Shown in pieces: positions 8,308 to 15,827 of a stretch of 64,000 nucleotides of DNA. The stretch is from Runella defluvii (GTDB lineage Bacteria > Bacteroidota > Bacteroidia > Cytophagales > Spirosomataceae), in NCBI RefSeq assembly GCF_014195535.1, contig NZ_JACIBY010000015.1:1-64000 (forward strand), in the 5' to 3' direction. How positions within the stretch are numbered: the first letter of the stretch is position 1; the number at the start of each line of letters is the position of its first letter. Position numbers and translations under genes: made by a program. Below the pieces are notes generated by a model that did not search any database, was not told the DNA's origin, and saw only the letters and a list, made by a program, of their open reading frames with translations.

Positions 8308-9075
8308 ATGTCTGTGGCCCAAGTAACCGTCATTTTACCCGTTTTTAACGGCGAACTTACGCTCGCAAGGGCAGTAAAATCAATTCTACACCAGACCTAC
8401 CCACATTGGAAACTCCTCCTCCTCGACGATGGCTCAACCGATGCTACCTTGGAAATTGCACATTCATTTCAAGATTTTCGGACTACAGTCATCAGTGATG
8501 GACTGCACAAAGGCATCGTCGAACGACTTAATCAAGGCGTGGAACTCGCCGATACGCCCTACATTGCACGAATGGACGCCGATGATTTTTCTTTGCCCGA
8601 ACGGCTAGAACAACAAATTCATTTTTTGGAAAATGCTCCCCAAATTGACCTTGTAGGTACGGCAATTCACTTAGTTGGCCCGACTGGCGAAGTAATTGGA
8701 AAGCGTATATTTTCTACTTCACATTCGGGTATAGTTTCTAAGCCTTGGCTCAAAACCATTTCAATCGCGCATCCCACTTGGTGTGGACGTACCGCATGGT
8801 TTAAAAAATGGACGTATCACGATTTTTCCAGAAATGAAGACCAAGAACTTCTCCTGAGAGCAGCTGCTTCGAGCACATACTCAAATCTTTCAACTCCTTT
8901 GCTAGAATATACCTTTAAAAATAATTTCTACCAAAATTTTAAAACTCGTTTGAGTTGGCTAATCGTTTTGGTAAAACATTATCTAAAAAGAGGGCAGTTT
9001 ATTGAATTATTTTTAGGTATATCTGTATTTTTTGTTAAAATTTTTCTGGATTTTTTGCGAAAGCTCTTGCACTAA
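8308..9075 (+). CDS. Family 2 glycosyltransferase
   Basis: A 255-residue GT-A fold transferase. Visible motifs are VTVILPVFNGE at the N-terminus, LLLLDDGSTD (nucleotide binding), ARMDADD (the DxD-type metal site) and RNEDQELLLRA (catalytic-base region). A hydrophobic segment at the C-terminus (IELFLGISVFFVKIFL) may anchor it to the inner membrane. The start at 8308 is preferred over a longer frame at 8245, which would overlap the zeta-like gene. It opens a four-gene cassette for building a lipid-linked surface glycan. Confidence 0.88.
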   Translation: MSVAQVTVILPVFNGELTLARAVKSILHQTYPHWKLLLLDDGSTDATLEIAHSFQDFRTTVISDGLHKGIVERLNQGVELADTPYIARMDADDFSLPERLEQQIHFLENAPQIDLVGTAIHLVGPTGEVIGKRIFSTSHSGIVSKPWLKTISIAHPTWCGRTAWFKKWTYHDFSRNEDQELLLRAAASSTYSNLSTPLLEYTFKNNFYQNFKTRLSWLIVLVKHYLKRGQFIELFLGISVFFVKIFLDFLRKLLH

Positions 9076-9118
9076 TTACCTATTTTAATGTCACCAAGGT
9101 TTTAAAAAGTGACTCATT

Positions 9119-10321
9119 ATGAAGGTAATACACACATTTACCGTACCCATTTCGCTTTGTTTTTTAGAAAACCAATCGTCGTTTTGGGATACAAACCAGT
9201 ACAATCTGCACGTCCTTTCGTCAGAACACGGTGGACTTTTGAAGGAATTTGGTCAAAAGAACCGTCTTACCACTTTTGCGATTCCTTTTACTCGCAACAA
9301 AGACATTCTCCAGTCGCTCTCAAATGTAAGAATGCTTTACGCTTACTTCCGTAAGCATCGCCCTACCCTAGTTCACGGCAATACCCCCAAGGCCGCCTTT
9401 CTGAGCATGATGGCTGCGACGTTCGCCCGTGTGCCTGTTCGCGTGTATGAAATGCACGGGCTTCCACTCGAAACGGCTCGCTGGCCTTGGAAACTATTCT
9501 ACTGGGGAATAGAAAAAATGACGTGTGCGTTAGCTACCCACGTCATCGCGGTCAGTCCTTCCCTGCGACAAAGTGCCATCCAAAAACGGTTGATTTCTGC
9601 ACAGAAAATTTCGGTTATGCACCACGGCAGTTGCAACGGCGTAGATGCCAAACAGAAATTTAACCCTGCTTGTATCGACGTCCAAAAAGTAGAAAATTTA
9701 CGAAAAAAGTGGAATCTTAACCCAGCTCAGCCCATCGTCGGATTTGTAGGAAGACTCACCCCCGACAAAGGTATTCAAGAATTGTACGATGCTTGGCAAT
9801 GGGTAAAACAGGTCGTTCCTGCGGCTAAACTTTTGATGGTGGGTGACTGTGACGACCGACAGCCTATTTCCCATCGGCTGCTTTCACAATTGGAACACGA
9901 TGCTTCGATTATACACCTCAATCACCAATCAGACATTGCTTCCGTGTATGCACTGATTGATTTTTTGGTATTGCCCAGTCACCGCGAAGGACTCGGGAAT
10001 GTTGTCCTAGAAGCCGCTGCCATGAGCAAACCCGCTGTGGTAAGCAACGTCACGGGTTTGAAAGATGCCGTTGACGATAATCGCACAGGCACGTTTTGCG
10101 CGCCCCGCTCTGCCCAAGACCTTGCAGCGAAAATGATTGCTTACCTACAAAACCCACCGCTCGTCCAACAACATGGGCAGGCGGCCCAGCTCCGCATACG
10201 CAAACGGTTTGTTCCAGAAGACGTATGGCACGCAAAACTTATGCTTTATCGGCGTTTGGTAGCCGCTACCGAATCCGTAACTTTGCCGCATGTACCCACA
10301 ATTTTTCAAACCGCTGATTGA
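9119..10321 (+). CDS. Family 4 glycosyltransferase
   Basis: A 400-residue GT-B fold transferase. The C-terminal domain shows [12 protein letters not shown] at the start of the nucleotide-sugar domain and the GT4 signature [19 protein letters not shown] with its E-x7-E arrangement. The N-terminal domain contains [16 protein letters not shown] and VYEMHGL, as in PglA-like enzymes that add sugars to undecaprenyl-diphosphate-linked intermediates. It is followed by a 32-nt overlap with the initiating sugar transferase, so the two are translationally coupled. The donor sugar is unknown. Confidence 0.9.
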   Translation: MKVIHTFTVPISLCFLENQSSFWDTNQYNLHVLSSEHGGLLKEFGQKNRLTTFAIPFTRNKDILQSLSNVRMLYAYFRKHRPTLVHGNTPKAAFLSMMAATFARVPVRVYEMHGLPLETARWPWKLFYWGIEKMTCALATHVIAVSPSLRQSAIQKRLISAQKISVMHHGSCNGVDAKQKFNPACIDVQKVENLRKKWNLNPAQPIVGFVGRLTPDKGIQELYDAWQWVKQVVPAAKLLMVGDCDDRQPISHRLLSQLEHDASIIHLNHQSDIASVYALIDFLVLPSHREGLGNVVLEAAAMSKPAVVSNVTGLKDAVDDNRTGTFCAPRSAQDLAAKMIAYLQNPPLVQQHGQAAQLRIRKRFVPEDVWHAKLMLYRRLVAATESVTLPHVPTIFQTAD

Positions 10322-10895
10322 TAAAACCATCGCTGGTGTTTTACTGCTCCTTACTTTGCCTATTACGCTGTTAGTAAGTGGGTTGTTGTATTTTTATAAC
10401 GACGGGAAACCGTTCTTTTTTCAACTGCGGCCTGGGCTTCGTGGGCAAATTTTTAGGATTTGGAAGTTCAAAACCATGAACGACCGCAAAAATAAACAGG
10501 GTCAACTTTTACCCGACCACGAGCGCCTGACAGCGGTAGGGAAATGGGTACGAAAAACGTCGCTAGATGAATTACCTCAGCTTATCAATGTATTGAAGGG
10601 CGATATGTCGCTGGTGGGGCCTCGTCCGTTGCTGGTGGAATACTTACCATTGTACAATCTCCGTCAACAGCGCCGACATGAGGTCAAACCTGGGATTACG
10701 GGCTGGGCACAAGTCAATGGGCGTAATGCGATTTCGTGGCAGCAAAAATTTGAGTACGATGTTTGGTACGTAGAAAATCTTTCCTTCTTTCTCGACTTGA
10801 AGATTTTATGGCTAACGGCCATGAAAGTAGTTAAATCGGAAGGAATAAATGCTTCCCAAACAACGACAATGAAAAAATTTATGGGAAACAACTAA
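10290..10895 (+). CDS. Undecaprenyl-phosphate sugar phosphotransferase (PglC-like)
   Basis: A 201-residue small monotopic phosphoglycosyl transferase. It has one N-terminal hydrophobic hairpin ([21 protein letters not shown]), then IWKFKTMND, the catalytic DE pair in [10 protein letters not shown], and SLVGPRPLL and [14 protein letters not shown], all diagnostic of the bacterial sugar transferase family. It would transfer a sugar phosphate to undecaprenyl phosphate, the first committed step of glycan assembly. The length (about 200) fits the minimal PglC form. It overlaps the GT4 gene and is followed after 11 nt by the acyltransferase. Confidence 0.92.
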   Translation: MYPQFFKPLIDKTIAGVLLLLTLPITLLVSGLLYFYNDGKPFFFQLRPGLRGQIFRIWKFKTMNDRKNKQGQLLPDHERLTAVGKWVRKTSLDELPQLINVLKGDMSLVGPRPLLVEYLPLYNLRQQRRHEVKPGITGWAQVNGRNAISWQQKFEYDVWYVENLSFFLDLKILWLTAMKVVKSEGINASQTTTMKKFMGNN

Positions 10896-10906
10896 CTCCA
10901 ACGACT

Positions 10907-11506
10907 ATGCTTTTATACGGTGCAAGTGGTCACGCCAAGGTAATCATCAGTTGTTTGCGGGCCCAAAATGTAGCAATCAACGCCATTTTTGATGATGATT
11001 TATCGAAAAACGAACTTTGGGGAATTCCTGTCGTTGGAACGTATCGTGCCCAACAATCGCCGTCTCTTCCCCTCATTATTTCTATAGGCTACAATGCCAT
11101 ACGAAAAAAAGTAGCTTCAACCATCCAACATCGTTTTGGGAAAGTGGCTCATCCTACGGCTATCATTGACGAATCGGTGGTATGGGACGAAGGGACTGTT
11201 ATTTTTCATAATACGGTAATTCAAGCCGACGCTTACATTGGTAAGCACGTGATTGTCAACACCGCTGCCTCCATCGACCACGACTGTAGTATTGGAGACT
11301 TTGTCCACATTGCCCCCAAAGCTACCTTGTGTGGCAACGTTCGGGTGGGTGAATCGACGCTGATTGGCGCTGGTACGGTCGTCGCTCCTAACTTAACCAT
11401 TGGCAAAAACTGCATGATTGCAGCGGGAAGTGTCATTACCAAAAACATTCCTGACAACGCCATTGTACGCGGAAACCCTGCTCGGGTTATCAAAATAAGT
11501 ACTTGA
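10907..11506 (+). CDS. Sugar O/N-acetyltransferase, PglD/NeuD-like
   Basis: A 199-residue left-handed beta-helix acyltransferase. The N-terminus (LLYGASGHAKVI) is the Rossmann-like nucleotide-sugar binding part of PglD/NeuD enzymes. The C-terminal half shows hexapeptide repeats (VIQADAYIG..VIVNTAASID..CSIGDFVHIAP) and the terminal IVRGNPARVI. PglD acetylates UDP-4-amino sugars, so the cassette may make an N-acetylated bacillosamine-like sugar. The aminotransferase and dehydratase expected for that pathway are not adjacent, however. It is the last gene of the cassette. Confidence 0.88.
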   Translation: MLLYGASGHAKVIISCLRAQNVAINAIFDDDLSKNELWGIPVVGTYRAQQSPSLPLIISIGYNAIRKKVASTIQHRFGKVAHPTAIIDESVVWDEGTVIFHNTVIQADAYIGKHVIVNTAASIDHDCSIGDFVHIAPKATLCGNVRVGESTLIGAGTVVAPNLTIGKNCMIAAGSVITKNIPDNAIVRGNPARVIKIST

Positions 11507-11563
11507 TTACAAGTTAACTGTTATTTGAGTGTGCCGAGGGATGCTGACACCCCGATATTTAGC

Positions 11564-11896
11564 TTAGTTCTTCTTAAAGATATGGTATAAAAGCCGACGG
11601 ACAATGTTGTTGACCCAGCCTCCTGCCCGAATCCAAACAATTGTTTTTATCAAAAGGAGGCCAAACACAATGGCAAAGCCCCAATAGCGACTATCGAGCC
11701 ATTCGTTGAGTAAAACGGCCAACATTATAAAAACAAAAATGCCCGTTAGCGAAACTAGCAACAACAAAACCACCAAATAGATGATTTGAATAACAATGTT
11801 TTCAATCTGCTCTTGGGCTTCAGTTTTAAATAAATCTAGGCGGGCTTCGAGGTATTTGTACAAATAATCCCGAATTTCTTCGATTTTTTCTATCAT
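11564..11896 (-). CDS. Phage-holin-family (DUF1469-like) membrane protein
   Basis: A 110-residue protein: an N-terminal amphipathic helix (MIEKIEEIRDYLYKYLEARL), two closely spaced membrane segments (IIYLVVLLLLVSLTGIFVFIMLAVLL and WGFAIVFGLLLIKTIVWI), and a basic tail. This is the layout of the widespread 'phage holin family' proteins that occur in non-phage contexts. The ATG at 11896 is preferred to a TTG at 11926. No phage genes are nearby, so it is unlikely to be a lysis holin. It converges with the acetyltransferase gene and diverges from ubiE. Confidence 0.75.
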   Translation of the reverse strand: MIEKIEEIRDYLYKYLEARLDLFKTEAQEQIENIVIQIIYLVVLLLLVSLTGIFVFIMLAVLLNEWLDSRYWGFAIVFGLLLIKTIVWIRAGGWVNNIVRRLLYHIFKKN

Positions 11897-11958
11897 TCTG
11901 GGTAAGTATTTCGATACGGTGAACAATTTTACACAAAACTCTTTAGTCCTACAAAGCG

Positions 11959-11988
11959 TTTCACAAATGTCGTTCGTACCTTTGTGAA
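11959..11988 (+). promoter_or_regulatory. Putative promoter of ubiE with overlapping inverted repeat
   Basis: TACCTTTG at 11977-11984 matches the Bacteroidota -7 element TAnnTTTG and lies 22 nt before the ubiE start. The -33 region is weak. An inverted repeat TTCACAAA (11960-11967) / TTTGTGAA (11981-11988) overlaps the -7 element and could be an operator. Confidence 0.45.
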
Positions 11989-12006
11989 CTTTTTATTGAT
12001 ATTAAT

Positions 12007-12729
12007 ATGGCTGTAGTTCCTTATAAAGATAAAGACGCCTCTAAGCGTGAGCAAATTGCTGAAATGTTTGACAACGTATCGGCAAAGTATGATTTTTTAA
12101 ATCACTTCCTGAGCGCAGGAATTGATTTTTACTGGCGCAAACGTGCCATCAAACTTCTTCAGCCCGAAAAACCTCAAACGATTTTGGACATTGCTACGGG
12201 CACGGGCGACTTTGCCATTGAGGCCCTCAAGCTCAATCCCACCAAAATCATTGGCGTCGATATTTCGGAGGGGATGTTGGCGGTAGGTCGTGAGAAAATC
12301 AAAAAAATGGGCAAGGAAAACGTGATTGAACTTCGCAGTGGCGACTCGACCAACCTCATGCTTGAAACCAATTCGTTCGATGCAGTCATTGCTTCTTTCG
12401 GAGTCCGTAACTTTGAAAACCTATTAGCGGGCCTTACCGAAATGTGCCGCGTGACCAAACCAGGCGGAACTTGCGTTGTTTTGGAGTTTTCAAAACCGAA
12501 AACTTTCCCTTTCAAACAATTATACAACTTTTACTTTCGTTACATTTTACCAGTTATCGGACGAATGGTTTCCAAAGATGCCTCGGCCTACACCTATTTG
12601 CCCGAATCGGTACAGGCGTTTCCTGATGGAAACGACTTTTTGAAAGTTTACGAACAGGCAGGTTTTAAAAACACGAAATGCATACCACTCACTTTCGGAA
12701 TTTGCTCTATTTACGTTGGCAAAAAGTAA
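12007..12729 (+). CDS. ubiE: Demethylmenaquinone methyltransferase
   Basis: A 240-residue SAM-dependent methyltransferase of the UbiE/MenG family, performing the last step of menaquinone synthesis. Motifs are AEMFDNVSAKYDFLNHFLS at the N-terminus, ILDIATGTGDFAIEA (SAM-binding motif I), VIASFGVRNFENL and VLEFSKP. Because Bacteroidota use menaquinone, the MenG role is the likely one. The full length agrees with the family. The 3' end overlaps the PorT-like gene by 52 nt, so the two are probably translated in coupling. Confidence 0.93.
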   Translation: MAVVPYKDKDASKREQIAEMFDNVSAKYDFLNHFLSAGIDFYWRKRAIKLLQPEKPQTILDIATGTGDFAIEALKLNPTKIIGVDISEGMLAVGREKIKKMGKENVIELRSGDSTNLMLETNSFDAVIASFGVRNFENLLAGLTEMCRVTKPGGTCVVLEFSKPKTFPFKQLYNFYFRYILPVIGRMVSKDASAYTYLPESVQAFPDGNDFLKVYEQAGFKNTKCIPLTFGICSIYVGKK

Positions 12730-13418
12730 TTGTTGGCGCGTTGCTCCTTGGGCAAGCAATCTTGTTTTCGGCAAATGCCCAAACGTCAAGCTATTACCGT
12801 AAACATTTAGAACACTACGACGATAAGCCCGTACATTACGGCTTTTTGTTTGCCCTGCCCGTCACCCGTTTTGGAATCGTGCATAGCAATACGTTTTTAA
12901 CCCAAGATACCCTCAATCGCATTACGGCACCTGCTACCGCAGGTTTTCGCATGGGATTTGTGGTAAATGGCTACCTCAATGACAGTTGGGACATTCGTAC
13001 GACGCCCTCTGTATCGCTCTACGACCGCCGTGTTCAATACGAATATGCAAAAGGAAGTACGCGAAACGAGCTGCGTGAAGCCACTTGGATTGAAATTCCT
13101 GTCTTATTCAAATACAAATCCCAACGTCGTATGAACACCCGCATGTACATGCTTGGGGGTATGACGTTTGGTTTTGAAACCAACGTTCGGAAGCGTCTTC
13201 GCCAAGGTTCGGATTTTTTAAACACCCGTGGTTCGGATTTGACCGTGGACTACGGTTTTGGGCTTGAGCAATTCTTGGCCTACACAAAATTTTCTCCCGA
13301 AATTCGATTTTCGCACGGGATTCTTAACCTATTCCGTAGCAACGACCTCAATACCGTAAGTAACGGAATCCGTCGTTTGACTTCCCACTCCGTTACAATT
13401 TATTTGATGTTTGAATAA
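12678..13418 (+). CDS. porT: PorT-like outer membrane protein (type IX secretion/gliding family)
   Basis: A 246-residue exported protein with a signal peptide ending in ILFSANAQT (about residue 34), followed by a beta-strand-rich region typical of an eight-stranded outer membrane barrel (RMNTRMYMLGGMTFGFETN, LTVDYGFGLEQFL, FSPEIRFSHG). Size and pattern agree with PorT/SprT, required for type IX secretion in Bacteroidota. The neighbour order ubiE-porT is one I associate with this phylum. The start at 12678 lies inside ubiE and is chosen because the signal peptide begins there. Assignment rests on pattern and position, not on an alignment. Confidence 0.72.
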   Translation: MHTTHFRNLLYLRWQKVIVGALLLGQAILFSANAQTSSYYRKHLEHYDDKPVHYGFLFALPVTRFGIVHSNTFLTQDTLNRITAPATAGFRMGFVVNGYLNDSWDIRTTPSVSLYDRRVQYEYAKGSTRNELREATWIEIPVLFKYKSQRRMNTRMYMLGGMTFGFETNVRKRLRQGSDFLNTRGSDLTVDYGFGLEQFLAYTKFSPEIRFSHGILNLFRSNDLNTVSNGIRRLTSHSVTIYLMFE

Positions 13419-13466
13419 ACCGATTGTTTTTTCAAACTTTGTAGAAATGAATCCCAAATTGTTGGG

Positions 13467-13500
13467 ATATCCGCTATTTGACCAGTAGCGGATATTTTCT
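13467..13500 (+). terminator. Rho-independent terminator after ubiE-porT
   Basis: Perfect 10-bp inverted repeat ATATCCGCTA (13467-13476) / TAGCGGATAT (13486-13495), then TTTTCTTTTATT. A second small repeat ATCCCAA/TTGGGAT precedes it at 13451-13468. Confidence 0.65.
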
Positions 13501-13523
13501 TTTATTCCAAATCATCAACTATC

Positions 13524-14483
13524 ATGTCAGAAATTGCTCTTTTAGACGAAATCCCGTCTTTAGACTTATCCGATTTTACCTCGGGCAATCCTGAGCGCAA
13601 AGCCAAATTTGTCCAAGATTTAGGATCTGCTTTTAATACTATTGGCTTTGTAGCCATTTCTAACCACGGCCTGACGGAAGACATTCGGGTGAAACTTTAT
13701 GAAACAGTTCAGGCTTTTTTTAAACAACCAGACGAAGTCAAATACAAATACGAATTTCTTCAACTCAACGGTCAACGTGGCTACGTCAGTAAAGGGCGTG
13801 AAAAAGCGAAAGGGTTTAAAGTAGCTGATTTAAAGGAGTTTTACCACGTAGGACAGCCTACTCCCGAAGGCGAAATGCCTTCCAATGTTTTCCCCGGAGA
13901 AGTACCTAACTTTGAAGAATACACAACACTGGTTTTCAACACATTTGAAAATACGGGTAAAACCCTTCTTCGCGCCATTGCCCTGTATCTCGATTTGGAC
14001 GAAGATTATTTTGAAGACAAAGTGCGTAATGGAGATAGTATTCTGCGCGCCTTGCATTATTTTCCACTCGACCCCGAGACCGTACCCGAAGGAGCCGTTC
14101 GGGCGGCTGCCCACGGCGACATCAACCTGATTACGTTGTTGATGGGTGCTAGTGCCGAAGGATTAGAAGTACTCCGTCGCGATGGGGCTTGGATTGCCGC
14201 TACCCCTTCTCCCGACCAAATCATCATCAACGTTGGCGATATGCTCGACCGCCTCACCAACCATAAACTCAAGTCAACGATTCACCGCGTAGTCAATCCT
14301 CCACGTGAAAAGATGAATACGTCGCGGTACTCGATTCCGTTTTTTATGCACCCACGGGCCGAAATGAACTTGACGTGTTTGAGCAGTTGCGTTACGGCCG
14401 AACACCCCAAATTGTACGTTGACATGACTGCAGGCGAATTCCTAAACGAACGCCTCATTGAGCTTGGATTGAAAAAAGCCTAA
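13524..14483 (+). CDS. 2-oxoglutarate/Fe(II) oxygenase, isopenicillin-N-synthase family
   Basis: A 319-residue oxygenase of the isopenicillin N synthase-like group. The N-terminal DIOX_N part contains IPSLDLSDF and IGFVAISNHGL. The C-terminal core contains HGDINLITLL (the His-x-Asp iron ligands), the distal His in STIHRVVNPP and the RYSIPFF segment carrying the 2-oxoglutarate-binding Arg-x-Ser. All expected metal and cosubstrate residues appear present. Substrates of bacterial members are diverse, so none is proposed. It stands between two terminator-like hairpins, suggesting a single-gene unit. Confidence 0.85.
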   Translation: MSEIALLDEIPSLDLSDFTSGNPERKAKFVQDLGSAFNTIGFVAISNHGLTEDIRVKLYETVQAFFKQPDEVKYKYEFLQLNGQRGYVSKGREKAKGFKVADLKEFYHVGQPTPEGEMPSNVFPGEVPNFEEYTTLVFNTFENTGKTLLRAIALYLDLDEDYFEDKVRNGDSILRALHYFPLDPETVPEGAVRAAAHGDINLITLLMGASAEGLEVLRRDGAWIAATPSPDQIIINVGDMLDRLTNHKLKSTIHRVVNPPREKMNTSRYSIPFFMHPRAEMNLTCLSSCVTAEHPKLYVDMTAGEFLNERLIELGLKKA

Positions 14484-14491
14484 TAACCCAC

Positions 14492-14524
14492 CTCCTCACT
14501 GCTTTTTCGGAAGGTAGTGAGGAG
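14492..14524 (+). terminator. Inverted repeat between the oxygenase and chromate transporter genes
   Basis: Perfect 9-bp inverted repeat CTCCTCACT (14492-14500) / AGTGAGGAG (14516-14524) directly after the oxygenase stop. It has no long T tract, so termination would be weak. The right arm contains the GTG proposed as start of the next gene. Confidence 0.4.
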
Positions 14525-15743
14525 ACTAAGCCCACTTAATCACTTGTCGGAATCAGTTTTACACTCACACGTTAGGCAAATTCGCTACCTCATCTTTCTC
14601 AAAGATGTTCTCGTTCTTGCATTGACGTGTTTTGGAGGTCCACAAGTGCATTTGGTGATGTTTTTGGAACGTTTTGTTCAAAAAAGACGCTACATTACTG
14701 AAGCCGAACTTCTTGAATTACAGGCACTTTGCCAAGTACTTCCTGGTCCTACTTCTACTCAAACCATCACGGCTTTGGGCTTTAAAATCGGAGGTCCTAC
14801 CCTTGCCTATCTTACCGTACTGATTTGGTCGTTGCCTGCCGTACTTGTCATGACGTTGGCAGCATTGGGGATTTCTTACCTCCAGCAACACCACATTTCA
14901 TTGTCGTTCATGCGTTTTGTAGAGCCAATGGCCATTGGTTTTCTAGCGTACGGCGGCTATTCGATTGGCTCCAAAGTCATTCATAATCAGTCACATTGGA
15001 TTATTTTAGGAATATCGGCGGTCGTATCGTACATTTTTCCCTCACCCTACATGACACCCATTGTCGTGATTTTAGGTGGTGTCATTACATCTTTTCAATA
15101 CCAACGACTCCAAAAATTGGACAAAACGCCTATTCGCATCGAGTGGGCCAACTTCTTTCTTTGGCTTGGCGTACTCATTGCAGCAGCCCTTCTTGGGAAA
15201 ATTACCAACTGGCTCCCGATTCGCTTGTTTGAAAACTTTTACCGAAATGGCAGTTTGGTATTTGGCGGCGGGCAAGTACTTAATCCCATGCTTTACACGG
15301 AGTTTGTGGAGTTTAAACAATGGCTCTCACAGCAAGAGTTTTTAACAGGTATGGCCTTGGCTCAGATTGTCCCTGGCCCTGTTTTTTCGATAGCGTCTTA
15401 CATTGGCGCGCTTTCCATGCGTGACGATGGCGTTTTTGGGCAACTCATTGGCAGTACGGCCGCAAGTTTTGGTATTTTTCTCCCAGGTACGTTTTTAATT
15501 TTCTTTGTGTATCGTTTTTGGAACGAATTAAAAAAATACCGAGGCGTCAGAGCTTCGCTCGAAGGACTCAATGCCGCCAGTGTTGGCCTAACCATCGCGG
15601 CCGTCATTCGGATGTTTATGGCGACTGCTACCACTTCTACAGGTATTTTTAGTATTCTGCTCACAATTTGTTTACTTTACTTCACCAAAACGCCGCCTTA
15701 CATGATTGTTTTTGGTGGCATTTTGCTGGGAATTCTGCTTTAG
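14517..15743 (+). CDS. chrA: Chromate transporter (ChrA, CHR family)
   Basis: A 408-residue polytopic membrane protein with the two homologous halves of long-chain CHR transporters. Each half carries the family motif region: FGGPQVHLVMF...LCQVLPGPTSTQ in the first and FGGGQVLNPMLY...ALAQIVPGPVFS in the second. Such proteins export chromate, usually by antiport, although many homologues have untested substrates. The start is uncertain. The GTG at 14517 sits inside a hairpin stem; a TTG at 14544 would give 399 residues and leave the hairpin outside the gene. No chrB-type regulator is next to it. Confidence 0.87.
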   Translation: MRRLSPLNHLSESVLHSHVRQIRYLIFLKDVLVLALTCFGGPQVHLVMFLERFVQKRRYITEAELLELQALCQVLPGPTSTQTITALGFKIGGPTLAYLTVLIWSLPAVLVMTLAALGISYLQQHHISLSFMRFVEPMAIGFLAYGGYSIGSKVIHNQSHWIILGISAVVSYIFPSPYMTPIVVILGGVITSFQYQRLQKLDKTPIRIEWANFFLWLGVLIAAALLGKITNWLPIRLFENFYRNGSLVFGGGQVLNPMLYTEFVEFKQWLSQQEFLTGMALAQIVPGPVFSIASYIGALSMRDDGVFGQLIGSTAASFGIFLPGTFLIFFVYRFWNELKKYRGVRASLEGLNAASVGLTIAAVIRMFMATATTSTGIFSILLTICLLYFTKTPPYMIVFGGILLGILL

Positions 15744-15827
15744 AAGTAGCATTCCCCTTTCCAAAATCAGAAAAATCTACGTTCAACCAATAGTTACTTT
15801 TTATTACATTTCTGTTTTTAGCAAACC

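Noticed and set aside
10907-11506. A full pgl-type N-glycosylation locus
   Set aside because: Only initiating transferase, acetyltransferase and two glycosyltransferases are present; no oligosaccharyltransferase, flippase, aminotransferase or dehydratase is adjacent.
11564-11896. Holin-like gene as a sign of a prophage
   Set aside because: No phage structural, replication or lysis genes lie nearby, and this family is common in non-phage contexts.
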